Origin: CAZFDT01 sp964518335
Lineage (GTDB): Bacteria > Planctomycetota > Phycisphaerae > Phycisphaerales > Phycisphaeraceae
Reading direction: 5' to 3'
DNA: 56,855 bases
Assembly: GCA_964518335.1 (NCBI GenBank)
Contig: CAZFDT010000032.1
Span: 1 to 56,855 of the forward strand
Positions within the stretch are counted from its first letter, which is position 1; each line of letters opens with the position of its first letter. Positions 19,382 through 26,812 of the stretch are shown one piece after another. The position numbers were made by a program, and so were the translations under genes. Under the pieces are notes generated by a model that was not told the origin of the DNA, did not search any database, and was given only the letters and a program-made list of their open reading frames with translations.

Positions 19382-20065
19382 ATGCTGCCCGCCCAGCCCA
19401 ACCAGTCTTTGATCGACGGCCTGGCGGTGCTGCAGGCCGTCGCCGGCCGGATCGAGGGCGCGGGCAGCCGCGAACTGGCGCGCGAGCTGAACCTGGAGGC
19501 GACCCGCGTCAACCGCCTGCTCAAGACGCTCGCGGCGCTGGGGTTGACGCGCCAGGACGCGAGAAAAAAGTACCGACCCGGCCCGGCGGTGCACGTCCTG
19601 GCGGCGCAGGCGCTGTTCGCCTCCGGGCTGCTGCGACGGGCCCTGCCGCACCTGGAGGCGCTGCACCGTCACGGGCTGATCGTGGCGCTGGGCGTGCTGT
19701 GGCGCGACCAGGTGAGCTACCTCTACCACGCCGCGCCGGGCATGGCGGCGGGCGAGGCCCTGGGGCGGGCCGGGCTGTTCCCGGCGACACGCTCGGGCAT
19801 CGGCATGACGCTGTTGGCACGCGACGCCGACCTGCGCCGGTTTGCCCGCGATCTGCAGCCTCGCCTGCGGCAGGTACGCGAGCAGGGTTACGCCTGTGTC
19901 GTCACCTCCGACGATCGCCAGACCCGCTCGCTGGGCGTGGCGCTGGACGACGACAGCGGGGCGGCCATCGCCTTGTCCGGGCACATCATCGAGCGTCGCA
20001 TCCCCGTCCTGGTGGCGGCCCTGCGCGACACAGCCGCCGCAGTCGTGGAGGCGGGCGATGACTGA
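19382..20065 (+). CDS. IclR-family transcriptional regulator
   Basis: A 227-residue protein. It has an N-terminal winged helix-turn-helix (SRELARELNLEATRVNRLLKTLAALGLTRQD) and an IclR-type effector domain (LPHLEALHRHGLIVALGVLWRDQVSYLYH, then ATRSGIGMTLLA and GYACVVTSDDRQTRSLGVAL). IclR proteins bind small metabolites and control catabolic genes and themselves. The probable target is the next gene on the same strand, 77 nt downstream, and itself through the palindrome at 19365-19381. The message is predicted to be leaderless because the -10 box ends 6 nt before the ATG. Confidence 0.88.
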   Translation: MLPAQPNQSLIDGLAVLQAVAGRIEGAGSRELARELNLEATRVNRLLKTLAALGLTRQDARKKYRPGPAVHVLAAQALFASGLLRRALPHLEALHRHGLIVALGVLWRDQVSYLYHAAPGMAAGEALGRAGLFPATRSGIGMTLLARDADLRRFARDLQPRLRQVREQGYACVVTSDDRQTRSLGVALDDDSGAAIALSGHIIERRIPVLVAALRDTAAAVVEAGDD

Positions 20066-20142
20066 GTGCTCGCATCGGCTGATCGTGAGTCTGCACGCCG
20101 CGCCCCGGTCTGGGCCGCGGATCGCTTCCTGCCAACCTTTAC

Positions 20143-21624
20143 ATGGGACTTCGTGTGATGAGCCATAGCGTGTTGTCGTTCGGTGGCGTCGTGCCCAGTC
20201 TGGCCCAGGTCGGCGACCTCGGCCCGCCGCGCAGCGAGATCGGCGTGGGCTGCCTCATGCCCTGGGCCGGCAAGCTCTATGTCCTCAACTACAACTCCCA
20301 CAAGGAAAAGAGCGGCAGGGGGGTCAGCCTCCGCCGCATCCACCCCGACATGACCATGGAGGTCGTCCCCGACACGCTGGGCGTGGACGGCACGTACACC
20401 AACCGCTTCGTCCACTATCCGTCGAACCAGATTGTCATCGGACCGCACGTCATCGACGCCGACCACCGCATTCGCACCGTGCCCGAGCTGCGGCCCCTGC
20501 GCGTCTGCGGCACGACCCGCCACCTGACCGACCCCGCCAACCTCGTGTACGTCCTGTGCATGGAGGGCGAGCTGTTCGAGCTCGACGTCCGCACCCTCGC
20601 CTGCCGACAGGTGTTCGACCTGCAACAGATCCTCGGTACGCAGGGCGAGGGCCGCGTGCACTTCAAGGACTGCTACCAGTCCTTCGGTCGGCTGGTCGTT
20701 TGCAGCAACGAGTACCACGAGCCGGACTGGAAGGGCGACCAGGCCCAGGGCCGCCTCGCCGAGTTCGACGGCACGACCTGGACCGTCCTCGAACGCAAGC
20801 CCTTCACCTGCATCGCCGGTCGTCACGAGTTCGGCGGCACTATCTTCGCCACCGGTTGGGACCAGGCCTCCGCCCTCATGAAGGTCTTCACCGCCGCCGA
20901 CAACACCTGGCGAACCTACCGCCTCCCCAAAGCCTCCCACTGCTTCGACCACAAGTGGCAGACCGAGTGGCCCCGCATCCGTGAAACCGAGCACGAACGC
21001 TTCCTCATGGACCACCATGGCATGTTCTACGAGCTCTCACCCTGGGCCTACGGCAACCGCGTCTGGGGCGTGCGACCCGTCAGCACACACCTCTGGGTCC
21101 ACGGCGACTTCTGCTCCTGGCGCGGCATGCTCGTCCTCGGCGCCGACAACGCCTCGCCCTCCCACGGCCAAAGCCCCACCACCGCCGAACCCCAATCCGG
21201 CCTCTGGTTCGGCAAGACCGACGACCTCTGGTCCTTCGGCAAGCCCACCGGCTGGGGCGGACCGTGGTGGATGTCCCCCGTCACCGCCGGCCAGCCCAGC
21301 GACCCCTACCTCATGACCGGCTTCGAACACAAGTGCCTCCACGTCACGACCCACAGCGACAACCAATCCAACAACTCCGCCGGTTCCGCCGGTCCCGGTG
21401 GTCCCGGTGGTTCCGGTGGTTCCGGTGGTTCCGGGGGCGGGGGCGGGGGCGTCCACGTCGAACTCGACTTCATGGGCTGCGGCAACTTCCACCGCTACAC
21501 CACCCTCACCCTCAACCCCCAAGGCTACGCCCACCACACCTTCCCCACCGGCCTCAGCGCCCACTGGGTCCGCCTTGTCAGCGACGCCGACGCCGTCCTC
21601 ACCGCCCAGTTCCACTACACCTGA
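20143..21624 (+). CDS. Unrecognised protein with beta-propeller-like character
   Basis: 493 residues (488 if the ATG at 20158 is used). No signal peptide is evident. The sequence is rich in Trp, His and Gly and in short strand-like segments (KLYVLNYNSHKEKSGRGVSLRR, RLAEFDGTTWTVLE, GLWFGKTDDLWSFGKP), which suggests a repeated beta-sheet or propeller fold. No family is recognised. Near the C-terminus a Gly/Ser/Pro linker is encoded by 9-nt repeats, separating a last beta domain (VHVELDFMGCGNFHRYTTL). It follows the IclR gene and is its likely target, which suggests metabolism of a carbohydrate or similar compound; that is inference. The stop codon abuts the dispersed repeat element. Confidence 0.7.
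   Translation: MGLRVMSHSVLSFGGVVPSLAQVGDLGPPRSEIGVGCLMPWAGKLYVLNYNSHKEKSGRGVSLRRIHPDMTMEVVPDTLGVDGTYTNRFVHYPSNQIVIGPHVIDADHRIRTVPELRPLRVCGTTRHLTDPANLVYVLCMEGELFELDVRTLACRQVFDLQQILGTQGEGRVHFKDCYQSFGRLVVCSNEYHEPDWKGDQAQGRLAEFDGTTWTVLERKPFTCIAGRHEFGGTIFATGWDQASALMKVFTAADNTWRTYRLPKASHCFDHKWQTEWPRIRETEHERFLMDHHGMFYELSPWAYGNRVWGVRPVSTHLWVHGDFCSWRGMLVLGADNASPSHGQSPTTAEPQSGLWFGKTDDLWSFGKPTGWGGPWWMSPVTAGQPSDPYLMTGFEHKCLHVTTHSDNQSNNSAGSAGPGGPGGSGGSGGSGGGGGGVHVELDFMGCGNFHRYTTLTLNPQGYAHHTFPTGLSAHWVRLVSDADAVLTAQFHYT
21382..21435 (+). repeat. In-frame 9-nt tandem repeat
   Basis: Six 9-nt units of consensus GGTYCCGGT encode a Gly-Ser/Pro-Gly linker in the preceding gene, and two GGCGGG hexamers follow. The unit length is a multiple of three, so copy-number change would keep the reading frame. 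Confidence 0.8.
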
Positions 21625-22009
21625 CCCCCCCGCGGAAGTTTTCCACAGAAATCGGGTAGCCTCAGCTTCCGGGGGTAATCGGAATCACTGGGTTTTCACC
21701 TTCACCACACGATGCGCCTGCCAACCTGACAGTGATCCTCCGACCACATGACGCATGTCGAACCTCGGATGTCGGATATAAAAATGTACCACTGCATGCG
21801 ACCCGCTCCCATGGCCTTGCGACCCCTGCTCCCTGCTCCCTGATCCCTGAACCCTTCCGCCCTTTGCCCTTTGCCTTTTGCATTCTGCCTTCCGACCCTG
21901 ATCCCCGATCCCTGCTCCCTGACCCCTGCCTCTCCCCCGTCCACTGCAACACTTCATTCTACCCCCGCCCGGTGCGGCGCATAGTCTCGCCGGGGGAACA
22001 TTCCGGGGG
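21625..22009 (+). mobile_element. Dispersed repeat element, copy A (385 bp)
   Basis: First of three related copies (others at 34488-34910 and 55004-55288). The left end, a C-tract followed by GGAAGTTTTCC, is complementary to the right end ...ATTCCGGGGG, giving short terminal inverted repeats. Just inside the left end, GGAAG...CTTCC forms an imperfect hairpin. The element has a conserved left half of about 180 bp and a conserved right end (from ACTTCATTCTACCCCCGCCC). Between them is a core of degenerate heptamers (CCCTGAT, CCCTGCT and TTTGCCC types, 21827-21940). No open reading frame is evident, so it resembles a MITE-type non-autonomous element. It begins at the base after the stop codon of the upstream gene. 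Confidence 0.75.
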
Positions 22010-22043
22010 TGTCGGGTATCGGGTATCGGGTATCGGGTGTGGC
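22007..22043 (+). repeat. GGGTATC heptamer array
   Basis: Consecutive 7-mers of the GGGTATC / GGGTGTC type follow the right end of the element directly. The same heptamer lies beside copy C (55403-55430) and inside copy B (34683-34712). Positions 22044-22180 show no gene or clear structure. Confidence 0.7.
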
Positions 22044-22180
22044 CAGAACGCATGGGCTGGACTTCCCCGCGTTTGGTGGCCGCGCCGCGGTATGATGCCG
22101 TGACACCTTCCCACAGGGAGCCACCATGCCGCGCCGCACGCCAACTGACGCTAGCGTCCACCCGGTCAATCAACGGTTCC

Positions 22181-22218
22181 TGACACCTTATGCCCCCCCT
22201 GACACCTTATGCCCCCCT
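22181..22218 (+). repeat. Two tandem 19-nt repeats
   Basis: An 18-nt core, TGACACCTTATGCCCCCC, occurs twice with a period of 19 (starts 22181 and 22200). The shorter text TGACACCTT also occurs at about 22100 and at the sufT stop codon. No gene lies here. Confidence 0.75.
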
Positions 22219-22250
22219 GAGTGTGTTCCCCGATCGCGGCGGATTGTGGC

Positions 22251-22283
22251 CAATAGCCGGGACGCTACGCGTCCCGGCTATTG
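22251..22283. repeat. Perfect 15-bp hairpin
   Basis: CAATAGCCGGGACGC, a TAC loop and its exact reverse complement form a very stable stem. It lies 41 bp beyond the stop codon of the minus-strand lipoprotein gene. No T-tract follows on either strand, so a REP-like or transcript-end-protecting element fits better than a classical terminator. Confidence 0.75.
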
Positions 22284-22323
22284 ACGTTTCGTTTGGCGCG
22301 GGTCGTCGACATCGCACGTCGAA

Positions 22324-23433
22324 TCACTCCCCCGCCGGCAGCTTCATCCCCGAATCCCACACCAACTGCGTCAAATCCTTCGCCTTCAACGGCTCGCCAA
22401 TCGGCCGCAGCATCAGCCGCACCCGCTTGGCCTCTTCATCCGGCTCGATCGTGATTACCTCACCGTCACGCAGCGCCAGCGACACCGTGGACACCCCCAG
22501 GGCTCGGTGCTCCCACTTGCCATCCTTGTTCTCCGCCACCCAGACTTGGCCGGTCTCCCTGTCCTTGTCGGGGCCGCCAGGGCCTTGGACCGACAGCTTC
22601 ATGTAGGTGATCCGGTCAACGTCCGCCGCCTGCGGGGCCAAGTCATCCAGATCGTCGCTGGTCAACTGCTGCAGTTGACCCTTCAGGTCGGCAAGGAACA
22701 GTTCGGTGTCGTCGCCGCCGGCAGGCGTCTTCATCTGGAACAGCAAGTGCTCGTTCCCGGCCCATCGCGGCGAAAACAGCGGCGTCTCCTGCTCGTCGAT
22801 CTCCAGCAGCACCTTCGCGTCCGCGCCGTCAGTGCCGGCCACGTGAACTCTCACACGCGTCGCATCCGCCACGGTGACTTCGGTGATATAGCTCAGGTGC
22901 CTGCCGTCGGGGCTGAAGTCCGCCAGCGTGCCGGGCACACCCAGGTCCTTGGTCTGCCCCGTGGTCAGGTCCAGCACCATCAGCCTCGCGGGCTGCTGCT
23001 CCTTGCCCTGCTCGTCGGTCACGGCGTACTTCGTGTAGGCAACCCACCGTCCGTCAGGCGACAGGTTCGGGAAGTCCGCGCCGGCAATCTGCTGCTGTTG
23101 ACCACCGCGCAGGACCGTCACGCCCGCGTCGGTGCGAAACGTCACCACGCCCCCAGCCGTGTGTAGCCACATCACGTCCTTGAACTCCCCCTCCAGCACC
23201 GTCGCCTGGCCCGTCTGCAGGTCGATCATCACCAGCCGGGCGTCGTCGCCGATCGCCACGCCCTGCTCGTTCATCGGGGCCACGACGTACCGCCCATCGG
23301 GCGACACCGCCACCATGTTGGGCAGCCCCGTACACCCCGCCAGCGCCACCATCACCGGCCCCAGCGAGTACTTCCCCGCCTGCCGCAGCCCCGCAAGCAC
23401 CCGCCCGACCTTCCCACGACGATTTCGACGCAT
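22324..23433 (-). CDS. TolB/WD40-like beta-propeller lipoprotein
   Basis: 369 residues from the ATG at 23433, chosen because GGAGG lies about 8 nt upstream; the open frame extends further but without support. A basic N-terminus is followed by a hydrophobic stretch and a lipobox-like VALAGC, so export and lipid anchoring are likely. The rest shows repeated propeller blades: VAVSPDGRYVV, NLSPDGRWVAYT, DFSPDGRHLSY, LFSPRWAGNEHLLFQ. Such proteins are usually binding or scaffold proteins at the cell surface; no ligand can be named. It is divergent from glyA, with 73 bp between the starts. Confidence 0.82.
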   Translation of the reverse strand: MRRNRRGKVGRVLAGLRQAGKYSLGPVMVALAGCTGLPNMVAVSPDGRYVVAPMNEQGVAIGDDARLVMIDLQTGQATVLEGEFKDVMWLHTAGGVVTFRTDAGVTVLRGGQQQQIAGADFPNLSPDGRWVAYTKYAVTDEQGKEQQPARLMVLDLTTGQTKDLGVPGTLADFSPDGRHLSYITEVTVADATRVRVHVAGTDGADAKVLLEIDEQETPLFSPRWAGNEHLLFQMKTPAGGDDTELFLADLKGQLQQLTSDDLDDLAPQAADVDRITYMKLSVQGPGGPDKDRETGQVWVAENKDGKWEHRALGVSTVSLALRDGEVITIEPDEEAKRVRLMLRPIGEPLKAKDLTQLVWDSGMKLPAGE

Positions 23434-23506
23434 GGCTGAACCTCCGCAAGAGTGGCCTCTGAGCGTACCGCTCTCCGCACCGGCGAGCAATGCTATCATG
23501 CCGCGG

Positions 23507-24796
23507 ATGACTACCTCGCTTACCGATTCGTGCGTATCTGACGCCCTGGCCTCGACCGATCCGCAGGTGGCGGAGCTGATTCAGCGCGAACTGCGACGGC
23601 AGGAGACGACGCTGGAGATGATCGCCAGCGAGAACCATACGTCGGCGGCGGTGATGGCGGCGGTGGGGTCGTGCCTGACCAACAAGTACGCCGAGGGCTA
23701 CCCCCGCAAGCGGTACTACAGCGGGACGGCGATCTACGATGACGTGGAGCAACTGGCGATCGATCGCGCATGCCAGCTCTTCGGCTGCAAGTTCGCCAAC
23801 GTGCAGCCGCACTCGGGGGCGAACGCGAACCTGGCGGTGTTTCTGGCGACGCTGACGCCCGGGGACACGTTCATGAGCGTGGTGCTCAGCGATGGCGGGC
23901 ACCTGACGCACGGGTCGCCGGTGAATCTGTCGGGTCTGTGGTTCAAGCCCGTGCATTACCCGCTGGTGTACGACGCGGCGCGGCCCGACGCCGGATACAT
24001 CGACTACGACGCCGTCAAGCAACTGGCGAAGGAGCACAAGCCCAAGCTCATCATGTGCGGTTTTTCGGCCTATCCTCGCACGATCGACTTCGCCCGCTTC
24101 CGCAAGGCCGCCGACAGCGTCGGGGCGCTGCTGGTGGCGGATGTGGCGCACATCGCGGGGCTGATCGTCGGCGGTGTGCATCCGTCGCCGTGGCCGCACT
24201 GCCACATCGTGACGACGACGACGCACAAGACGCTGCGCGGGCCGCGGGGCGGTCTGATTCTGACCAACGACGAGGAGCTGGCGAAGAAGATCGACAAGGC
24301 GGTGTTCCCCGGCTGCCAGGGCGGGCCGCTGATGCACGCCATCGCGGGCAAGGCCGTGAGCTTCCACGAGGCCCTGCAACCCAACTTCCGGGGGTATGCC
24401 AAGCAGATCGTCGCCAACGCGAAGGTGCTGGCGGAGGAGCTGATGAAGCGGGGGTACAAGCTCAGCTCCAACGGGACCGACAATCACCTGGTGTTGATCG
24501 ACCTGCGGCCGTTCAACGCCGAGTTGACCGGCAAGGACGCGGCGGCGTGGCTGGAGGCGGCGGGGATTGTGACGAACATGAACACCGTCGCCCGCGACAG
24601 CCGCAGCCCCGCCAAGACCAGCGGCGTGCGCCTGGGCACGCCCGCCCTGACGACGCGCGGCCTCAAGGAACCGCACATCCGCACCGTCGCCGACTTCATC
24701 GACCGCGCCCTGCGCAGCGGAGGCGACCCCGCCAAACTCGCCGACATCCGCAAGGAAGTCGAAACGCTGGCGATGCAGTTCCCCATGCCGCATTGA
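23507..24796 (+). CDS. glyA: Serine hydroxymethyltransferase GlyA
   Basis: 429 residues. This PLP enzyme interconverts serine and glycine with tetrahydrofolate, feeding one-carbon metabolism. Visible family features are IASENHTS, NKYAEGYPRKRYYSG, NVQPHSGANANLAV, VADVAHIAGL and the PLP lysine Lys241 in TTTHKTLRGPRGG. The length is normal. The ATG at 23507 gives the usual N-terminus; an in-frame ATG at 23498 also exists. A TATCAT box ends 7 nt before the chosen ATG, which could mean a leaderless message, but no good -35 is seen. The stop codon is followed directly by an octamer array. Confidence 0.97.
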   Translation: MTTSLTDSCVSDALASTDPQVAELIQRELRRQETTLEMIASENHTSAAVMAAVGSCLTNKYAEGYPRKRYYSGTAIYDDVEQLAIDRACQLFGCKFANVQPHSGANANLAVFLATLTPGDTFMSVVLSDGGHLTHGSPVNLSGLWFKPVHYPLVYDAARPDAGYIDYDAVKQLAKEHKPKLIMCGFSAYPRTIDFARFRKAADSVGALLVADVAHIAGLIVGGVHPSPWPHCHIVTTTTHKTLRGPRGGLILTNDEELAKKIDKAVFPGCQGGPLMHAIAGKAVSFHEALQPNFRGYAKQIVANAKVLAEELMKRGYKLSSNGTDNHLVLIDLRPFNAELTGKDAAAWLEAAGIVTNMNTVARDSRSPAKTSGVRLGTPALTTRGLKEPHIRTVADFIDRALRSGGDPAKLADIRKEVETLAMQFPMPH

Positions 24797-24797
24797 C

Positions 24798-24829
24798 GAA
24801 GTCGCGACCTATCACCAAATCGCGTTCGG
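24798..24829 (-). repeat. Octamer array after glyA
   Basis: On the minus strand the text contains GATTTGGT and neighbouring diverged 8-mers, of the same family as the arrays around the S23 gene. It starts one base after the glyA stop codon. The remaining gap to 24898 holds no gene. Confidence 0.45.
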
Positions 24830-24898
24830 TGACAGCCGCGGGGCACGGTATCACTCGGCGTCCGCCTCATCCCGCGGTATGATTTTTCTCCGACGGGC

Positions 24899-24926
24899 TT
24901 GACGGCGAAAGACAGATTGGCATAAT
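24899..24926 (+). promoter_or_regulatory. Promoter of the cbb3 oxidase cluster
   Basis: TTGACG (24899-24904), a 16-nt spacer and CATAAT (24921-24926) match the sigma70 consensus in 5 of 6 bases each. The start of transcription would be near 24933, about 40 nt before the first gene. I see no FNR-type palindrome (TTGAT-N4-ATCAA) here. Confidence 0.65.
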
Positions 24927-24973
24927 CGGGCACACTTATCTGGAATCGTTCCAAGTCAACAGGGGCCGATCAG

Positions 24974-25594
24974 GTGGACGACGCCACGCGACAGCAACTG
25001 ATTCAGCAGCATCTGGAGGCGATCCGGCAGCTGCAGTCGCCTCCGCAGGCGGGCGCCGGCACAGGCGAGGCGGGAACCTGGCCTCCGGCGGGGTATTACC
25101 TGCTCTGGCACGTGGTCATCGGCATGATGCTGGGCGTCATCGGCGCTGCAGTGAGCCTGGCGTTCAACGCCATCGGCGCCCCCCTGGCTGACGAGCACCC
25201 CCTGCAGATCATCCGCGTGTATCTGACCTTCCCCATGGGCGAAGAGGCCCTGACCACCGACAGCGGCAAGGTGCTCACCGTCGGGTGCATCCTCTACCTC
25301 ATCACCGGCGCGATCTACGGCATCGTGTTTCACCTCATCATGTCCACGTACATGGCGGCGTCGAGCACGGCCCGCCGGTTCCTCGTCGGCTCGGCGATCG
25401 GGCTGGGGCTGTGGATTGTCAACTTCTACCTGATCCTCAGTTGGCTGCAGCCGGCGCTGTTGGGCGGCAACTGGATTCTGACCGAAGTGCCCTGGTGGGT
25501 GGCGGCGCTGACGCATCTGGCGTTTGCGTGGACGATGCTGCTCATCGAGGGTTGGGGGCGGTTTGTGCCGTATCGACGCGACGCGGTGGGATGA
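24974..25594 (+). CDS. Membrane protein at the head of the cbb3 oxidase cluster
   Basis: 206 residues from a GTG at 24974, supported by AGGGG 8 nt upstream. It has a short soluble N-terminus and then four probable transmembrane helices (about residues 43-64, 95-118, 132-153, 168-187), the first being YYLLWHVVIGMMLGVIGAAV. No family is recognised. Its position directly behind the cluster promoter and 24 nt before the cytochrome c gene suggests a role in oxidase assembly or as an extra subunit; that is inferred from context only. Confidence 0.7.
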   Translation: MDDATRQQLIQQHLEAIRQLQSPPQAGAGTGEAGTWPPAGYYLLWHVVIGMMLGVIGAAVSLAFNAIGAPLADEHPLQIIRVYLTFPMGEEALTTDSGKVLTVGCILYLITGAIYGIVFHLIMSTYMAASSTARRFLVGSAIGLGLWIVNFYLILSWLQPALLGGNWILTEVPWWVAALTHLAFAWTMLLIEGWGRFVPYRRDAVG

Positions 25595-25618
25595 TCTCTT
25601 GAACAGGGTGCGGGCACG

Positions 25619-26731
25619 ATGAAGTTCGACTCGACGTGGCGGATTGCGGTGGTGTCGCTCGTGGCGTCGGCGGCGCTGGTGCTGATTGCGGCGGACGATG
25701 CGGCCGACAACGACTACGGCTACGACGCGCCCGCCGCGGCGCCCGCGGCGGCCCCGTCGCCACCGGCGGACGCCGGCGCGGCGAAGAGCTTCGCCGCCGC
25801 GATGCCCTCGATTCACCTCAACCAGTGGCACACGCCCGAGCCGGGCGAATACCTCGATCACAACCAGCGCGTGCGCCTGATCCAGCGCGGCAAGCTGGTG
25901 TACGACAAATACTGCGTGGGCTGCCACGGCGAGCAGGGCGACGGAAAGGGCCCGGCCGCGGCGCGGCTGATCACCCAGCCGCGCGATTTTCGCAGCGGCA
26001 TTTATAAGTTCCGTTCGACCGATTCCTCGAGTCTGCCGCTGGAGAGCGACCTGCACCGCACGATCACGCACGGCCTGTCGCGCGTGTCGATGCCGGCGTT
26101 CCCGCTGCTGCCCGAGCACGACAAGATCGCGCTCATCCAGTACATCAAGCACTTCTACGCGCGCTGGGAGTCCGAGGCGGGCGCCCGCAAGATCGTGCCC
26201 GTGCCCAAGGCCCCCGAGGATCTCGACGACGCGCAGCGCATCCTGCGCGGCCGCGTGGTGTACGTCGCCATGCAGTGCGGCAAATGCCACGGCACCGACG
26301 GCCAGGGCACCGGCGCGACGCAGACCGACTATATCGACGCCTGGGGTCACGAGCAGAAACCGTTCAATTTCACCCGCGGAAAACTCAAGGGCGGCGACGA
26401 CCCCGAAGACATCTACCGCACGTTCCACACGGGCCTGCGCAGCATCATGCCGGCCTACAACATCGTCACGCTGGCCTCGACCAACGTCGAGACGTTTAAC
26501 ACCCAGCGCGATTTTCTGCTGCCGGGCGAGGCTGAGAAACTCGCGCCCGCACTCAAGGAGTTCCCCGCCACCCCCGGCGAAGTGTTCACCACGCTCAACG
26601 ACACCCAGCGCCTGCAGCTTGGCGAGCGCAACAGTTGGGACCTGGTCGCTTACATCATGTCGTTGCGTCAGGATGTGAGCACGCGCCGGGCGGTGCTGGG
26701 CGAGGAGAACGCCAAAACGCCGCAACGCTAA
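25619..26731 (+). CDS. Dihaem cytochrome c (CcoP-like electron donor subunit)
   Basis: 370 residues. One N-terminal transmembrane helix or uncleaved signal (WRIAVVSLVASAALVLIAA) is followed by an Ala/Pro-rich linker and two cytochrome c domains. The haem-binding motifs are CVGCH (99-103) and CGKCH (220-224), with likely Met ligands in MPAF and IMPAY. The plan is that of CcoP, which passes electrons to the CcoNO core of cbb3 oxidase, but the gene precedes ccoN instead of following ccoO, and the protein is longer than usual. The last residues and stop codon lie within an octamer repeat array. Confidence 0.88.
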   Translation: MKFDSTWRIAVVSLVASAALVLIAADDAADNDYGYDAPAAAPAAAPSPPADAGAAKSFAAAMPSIHLNQWHTPEPGEYLDHNQRVRLIQRGKLVYDKYCVGCHGEQGDGKGPAAARLITQPRDFRSGIYKFRSTDSSSLPLESDLHRTITHGLSRVSMPAFPLLPEHDKIALIQYIKHFYARWESEAGARKIVPVPKAPEDLDDAQRILRGRVVYVAMQCGKCHGTDGQGTGATQTDYIDAWGHEQKPFNFTRGKLKGGDDPEDIYRTFHTGLRSIMPAYNIVTLASTNVETFNTQRDFLLPGEAEKLAPALKEFPATPGEVFTTLNDTQRLQLGERNSWDLVAYIMSLRQDVSTRRAVLGEENAKTPQR

Positions 26732-26805
26732 AACGCTGAAACATGCGTGCGTTGGGAATGTTCAGATTCTGGCGTTCTGGCGCGGCGACGTATTAGCGTT
26801 AGAAG
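26711..26805. repeat. Diverging octamer arrays between cytochrome c and ccoN
   Basis: At 26711-26742 the minus strand reads 8-mers of GTTTTAGC / GTTTTGGC type, overlapping the cytochrome stop codon. At 26765-26805 the plus strand reads GTTCTGGC / GTATTAGC type. The two arrays point away from each other around a 22-bp centre. The same octamer family lies at 55447-55478. Confidence 0.65.
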
Positions 26806-26812
26806 AAACACC

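Noticed and set aside
22181..22218. Tandem repeats as a CRISPR array
   Set aside because: The two units touch each other with no unique spacer, and no cas gene is in the window. The heptamer and octamer arrays are too short in period.
22251..22283. Perfect hairpin as an intrinsic terminator
   Set aside because: No T-run follows on either strand; kept as a structured repeat only.
23494..23507. glyA as a firm leaderless gene
   Set aside because: TATCAT is at the right distance, but no acceptable -35 box lies 16-18 nt upstream. It is mentioned only as supporting context.
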